Shown here one piece after another: positions 62,711-64,000 of a stretch of DNA of 64,000 nucleotides. Every line of letters starts with the position of its first letter. The stretch's first letter is position 1. The translations under genes were made by a program, and so were the position numbers. Under the pieces are notes generated by a model that did not search any database, had not been told where the DNA came from, and saw nothing but the letters and a program-made list of their open reading frames with translations. The stretch is from Pirellulaceae bacterium (lineage in GTDB: Bacteria; Planctomycetota; Planctomycetia; Pirellulales; Pirellulaceae), in contig JAGYIQ010000001.1 of the NCBI GenBank assembly GCA_018402565.1, positions 1 through 64,000 on the forward strand, written 5' to 3'.

Positions 62711-63766
62711 TTAGTCCTCGGAGATTCGCAGGATGACTTTGATGGCTTCGCCCGATTGCATCAACTTAAAGCCCTGCTCCCATTCGTCAAAGGGTAGTCG
62801 ATGCGTGATGATATCCGAGAAGTTCATGCGGCCGGACAACACCAGGCTTTCCATCTGGTACCAGGTCTCAAACATCCGCCGGCCGTTGACACCGATAATC
62901 GTGATGCCTTTGAAGATCACATTCTTCGACAAGTCCAATTCGACCTTGCCACCGGGTAAACCCAACAGGGCCGCGCGGCCGCCGTTGCGAATCGCTTCCA
63001 AGCCGTCGTTGATCGTCTTGGCGTAGCCGCTCATTTCTAACAGGACGTCCGGCCCAGCCCCACCGCAGTAGTCGCGGACGATGGGCTTCCAATCGGTGCG
63101 AGCGTCCAAGGTCAGATTGGCACCCAACTTCTTGGCGATCTCCAACCGCCGCGGATCGACGTCGACGGCGATAATCCGCGCGGCGCCCGCCGCCAGAGCC
63201 ACCGAGACGGCCATCAGACCGATCGTGCCGACGCCCGTGATCAGCACCGTTTGACCGCTGACACCAGCCGACATGACCGTGTGCACGGCGTTGCCCAGCG
63301 GATCGAAGGTGGCGGCGATGTCGTAGGAGATTTCGGGGTGGATCGGCCAGAGATTCTCTTCTGGGACGCTGACAAAGTGAGCAAAACCGCCGTCTCGATC
63401 GATCCCGATGATCTCGACCGTCGGGCAGATGTGCGCATTGCCGGTGCGGCAGGCCTGGCAGATCCCGCAGGCAATATGGCCCTCGGCACTGACGCGTTGC
63501 CCCACCTTGGCGTGCCGCACGCCCGGGCCCGTTTCCACGATGACCCCCGCCAGTTCATGGCCGGTGGCGATGCCCAACTTGACGCGGCTCTGGCTCCAGG
63601 CGTCCCATTCGTAGATGTGCCGATCGGTGCCACAAATGCCCGCTCGCCGGACCTGGATCAACACGTGTCCCTCCGGAACTTCCGGGATGGGGGTCTCGTC
63701 CACCATCACCAAACCGGGAGCATTGTGCAGCTTGCGTAAAGAGGGCATCGTCGTCGCAGTCAACAT
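62711..63766 (-). CDS. tdh: L-threonine 3-dehydrogenase
   Basis: 351 aa (E. coli Tdh 341). Zinc-dependent oxidation of threonine to 2-amino-3-oxobutanoate with NAD. The catalytic zinc ligands Cys45 and His70/Glu71 are in AGICGTDRH and ATGHELAG; the structural zinc Cys set is C100, C103, C106, C114. The Rossmann motif GVGTIGLMAV is intact. The start MLTATTM is used; MPSLRKL, 6 codons on, is an alternative. First gene of the operon. Very high confidence. Confidence 0.97.
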   Translation of the reverse strand: MLTATTMPSLRKLHNAPGLVMVDETPIPEVPEGHVLIQVRRAGICGTDRHIYEWDAWSQSRVKLGIATGHELAGVIVETGPGVRHAKVGQRVSAEGHIACGICQACRTGNAHICPTVEIIGIDRDGGFAHFVSVPEENLWPIHPEISYDIAATFDPLGNAVHTVMSAGVSGQTVLITGVGTIGLMAVSVALAAGAARIIAVDVDPRRLEIAKKLGANLTLDARTDWKPIVRDYCGGAGPDVLLEMSGYAKTINDGLEAIRNGGRAALLGLPGGKVELDLSKNVIFKGITIIGVNGRRMFETWYQMESLVLSGRMNFSDIITHRLPFDEWEQGFKLMQSGEAIKVILRISED

Positions 63767-63803
63767 CGTCGTACCTTGTGACAAAAAAACCGGCACCATG
63801 CCG
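63767..63803 (-). promoter_or_regulatory. hairpin plus T-run upstream of tdh (attenuator candidate)
   Basis: On the minus strand a short hairpin (cggca, loop, tgccg; 63803-63791) is followed by seven T residues (63789-63783), ending about 17 bp before the tdh start. This has the form of an intrinsic terminator inside a leader. The stem is only 5 bp, so the effect may be partial. Confidence 0.4.
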
Positions 63804-63950
63804 TGGCCTTTCCCAACGGCGTCATCATCATAACTGGCTGCCGTTTTTCAGCAATGAAGCCACGCCAAATTAGCGCGACCGATTGGAAAATCACGAGTTG
63901 TGACCTAGCATACCCCCTCCGCGAATGCGACCGGGCGGGCGCAACGACGG
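63804..63950. other. tdh upstream region
   Basis: About 150 bp holding no visible gene. The operon promoter should lie here; no clean sigma-70 pair was identified by eye. Confidence 0.4.
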
Positions 63951-64000
63951 CTAGTGCTTTGTCACAGCCAAAACTTGGGGTGTGGCAAAGGGGTCAGGCG
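63951..64000. repeat. second copy of the 144-bp hairpin element, cut by the window end
   Basis: ctagtgctttgtcacag to aaaggggtcaggcg is identical to 51626-51675. The remainder lies beyond the window. Confidence 0.9.

Overview
The window reads as chromosomal DNA of a planctomycete, most likely of the Pirellulaceae (Rhodopirellula/Blastopirellula-like). This rests on the gene content: an over-long secretin, a giant TolC-like channel, a PEP-CTERM protein, a planctomycete-type rhomboid, several large low-similarity membrane-anchored proteins, sparse operons, wide spacers and many GTG/TTG starts. It is an inference from style and families, not from a marker gene. There is no phage, plasmid or CRISPR signal. 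About 46 protein genes and one RNA gene (selenocysteine tRNA) can be supported.

Layout. 1-2.6 kb: degenerate receiver protein, SufE, small membrane protein, SDR oxidoreductase. 2.6-9 kb: giant TolC-like channel, divergent coiled-coil membrane protein with a strong promoter, rhomboid protease. 9-13.8 kb: repeat-dense DNA around an ALDH7 dehydrogenase, an Hsp20 chaperone and a 67-aa membrane protein. 14-18.5 kb: class V aminotransferase-coaD, tRNA-Sec, exported thioredoxin-like protein, PhoX-like protein. 18.8-25.5 kb: AsmA-like protein and aroC, an SBF-type transporter, prfA-prmC. 25.5-34.1 kb: ferritin-like protein, PEP-CTERM protein, response regulator, sulfotransferase, DapA-family lyase, HEAT-like protein, nucleoside hydrolase. 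34.1-35.3 kb: a large repeat array. 35.3-42.6 kb: MsbA-like ABC exporter, Tat-type amidase, and a 1058-aa kinase/M23/phospho-lyase fusion. 42.9-47.1 kb: glcDEF glycolate oxidase operon. 47.1-54.5 kb: site-2 protease, TIM-barrel isomerase with enoyl-CoA hydratase and a small protein, GlmU-like protein, diguanylate cyclase. 54.6-64 kb: lipoprotein and secretin pair, ABC-2 permease, and the tdh-kbl-ltaE threonine catabolic operon.

How genes work together. Clear functional sets are glcDEF (glycolate to glyoxylate), tdh-kbl-ltaE (threonine to glycine, acetyl-CoA and acetaldehyde), prfA-prmC (RF1 and its GGQ methylase) and the secretin with its neighbouring lipoprotein. The kinase/phospho-lyase fusion at 39.4 kb and the ALDH7 enzyme at 9.7 kb could form a hydroxylysine (or phosphoethanolamine) catabolic route, although they are 30 kb apart.

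The most unusual signal is outside the genes. The spacers hold several families of short inverted-repeat elements and tandem arrays. In at least eight genes the repeat tract begins in, or within a few bases of, the stop codon, and in three or four of these the stop codon is itself part of the repeat. At 34.1-35.1 kb a 53-bp array built on a small palindrome is interrupted twice by a 134-bp inverted-repeat element inserted exactly in the palindrome loop, and that insert carries an inverted copy of the same palindrome. The element families and their apparent 3'-end targeting are the best candidates here for an undescribed system.
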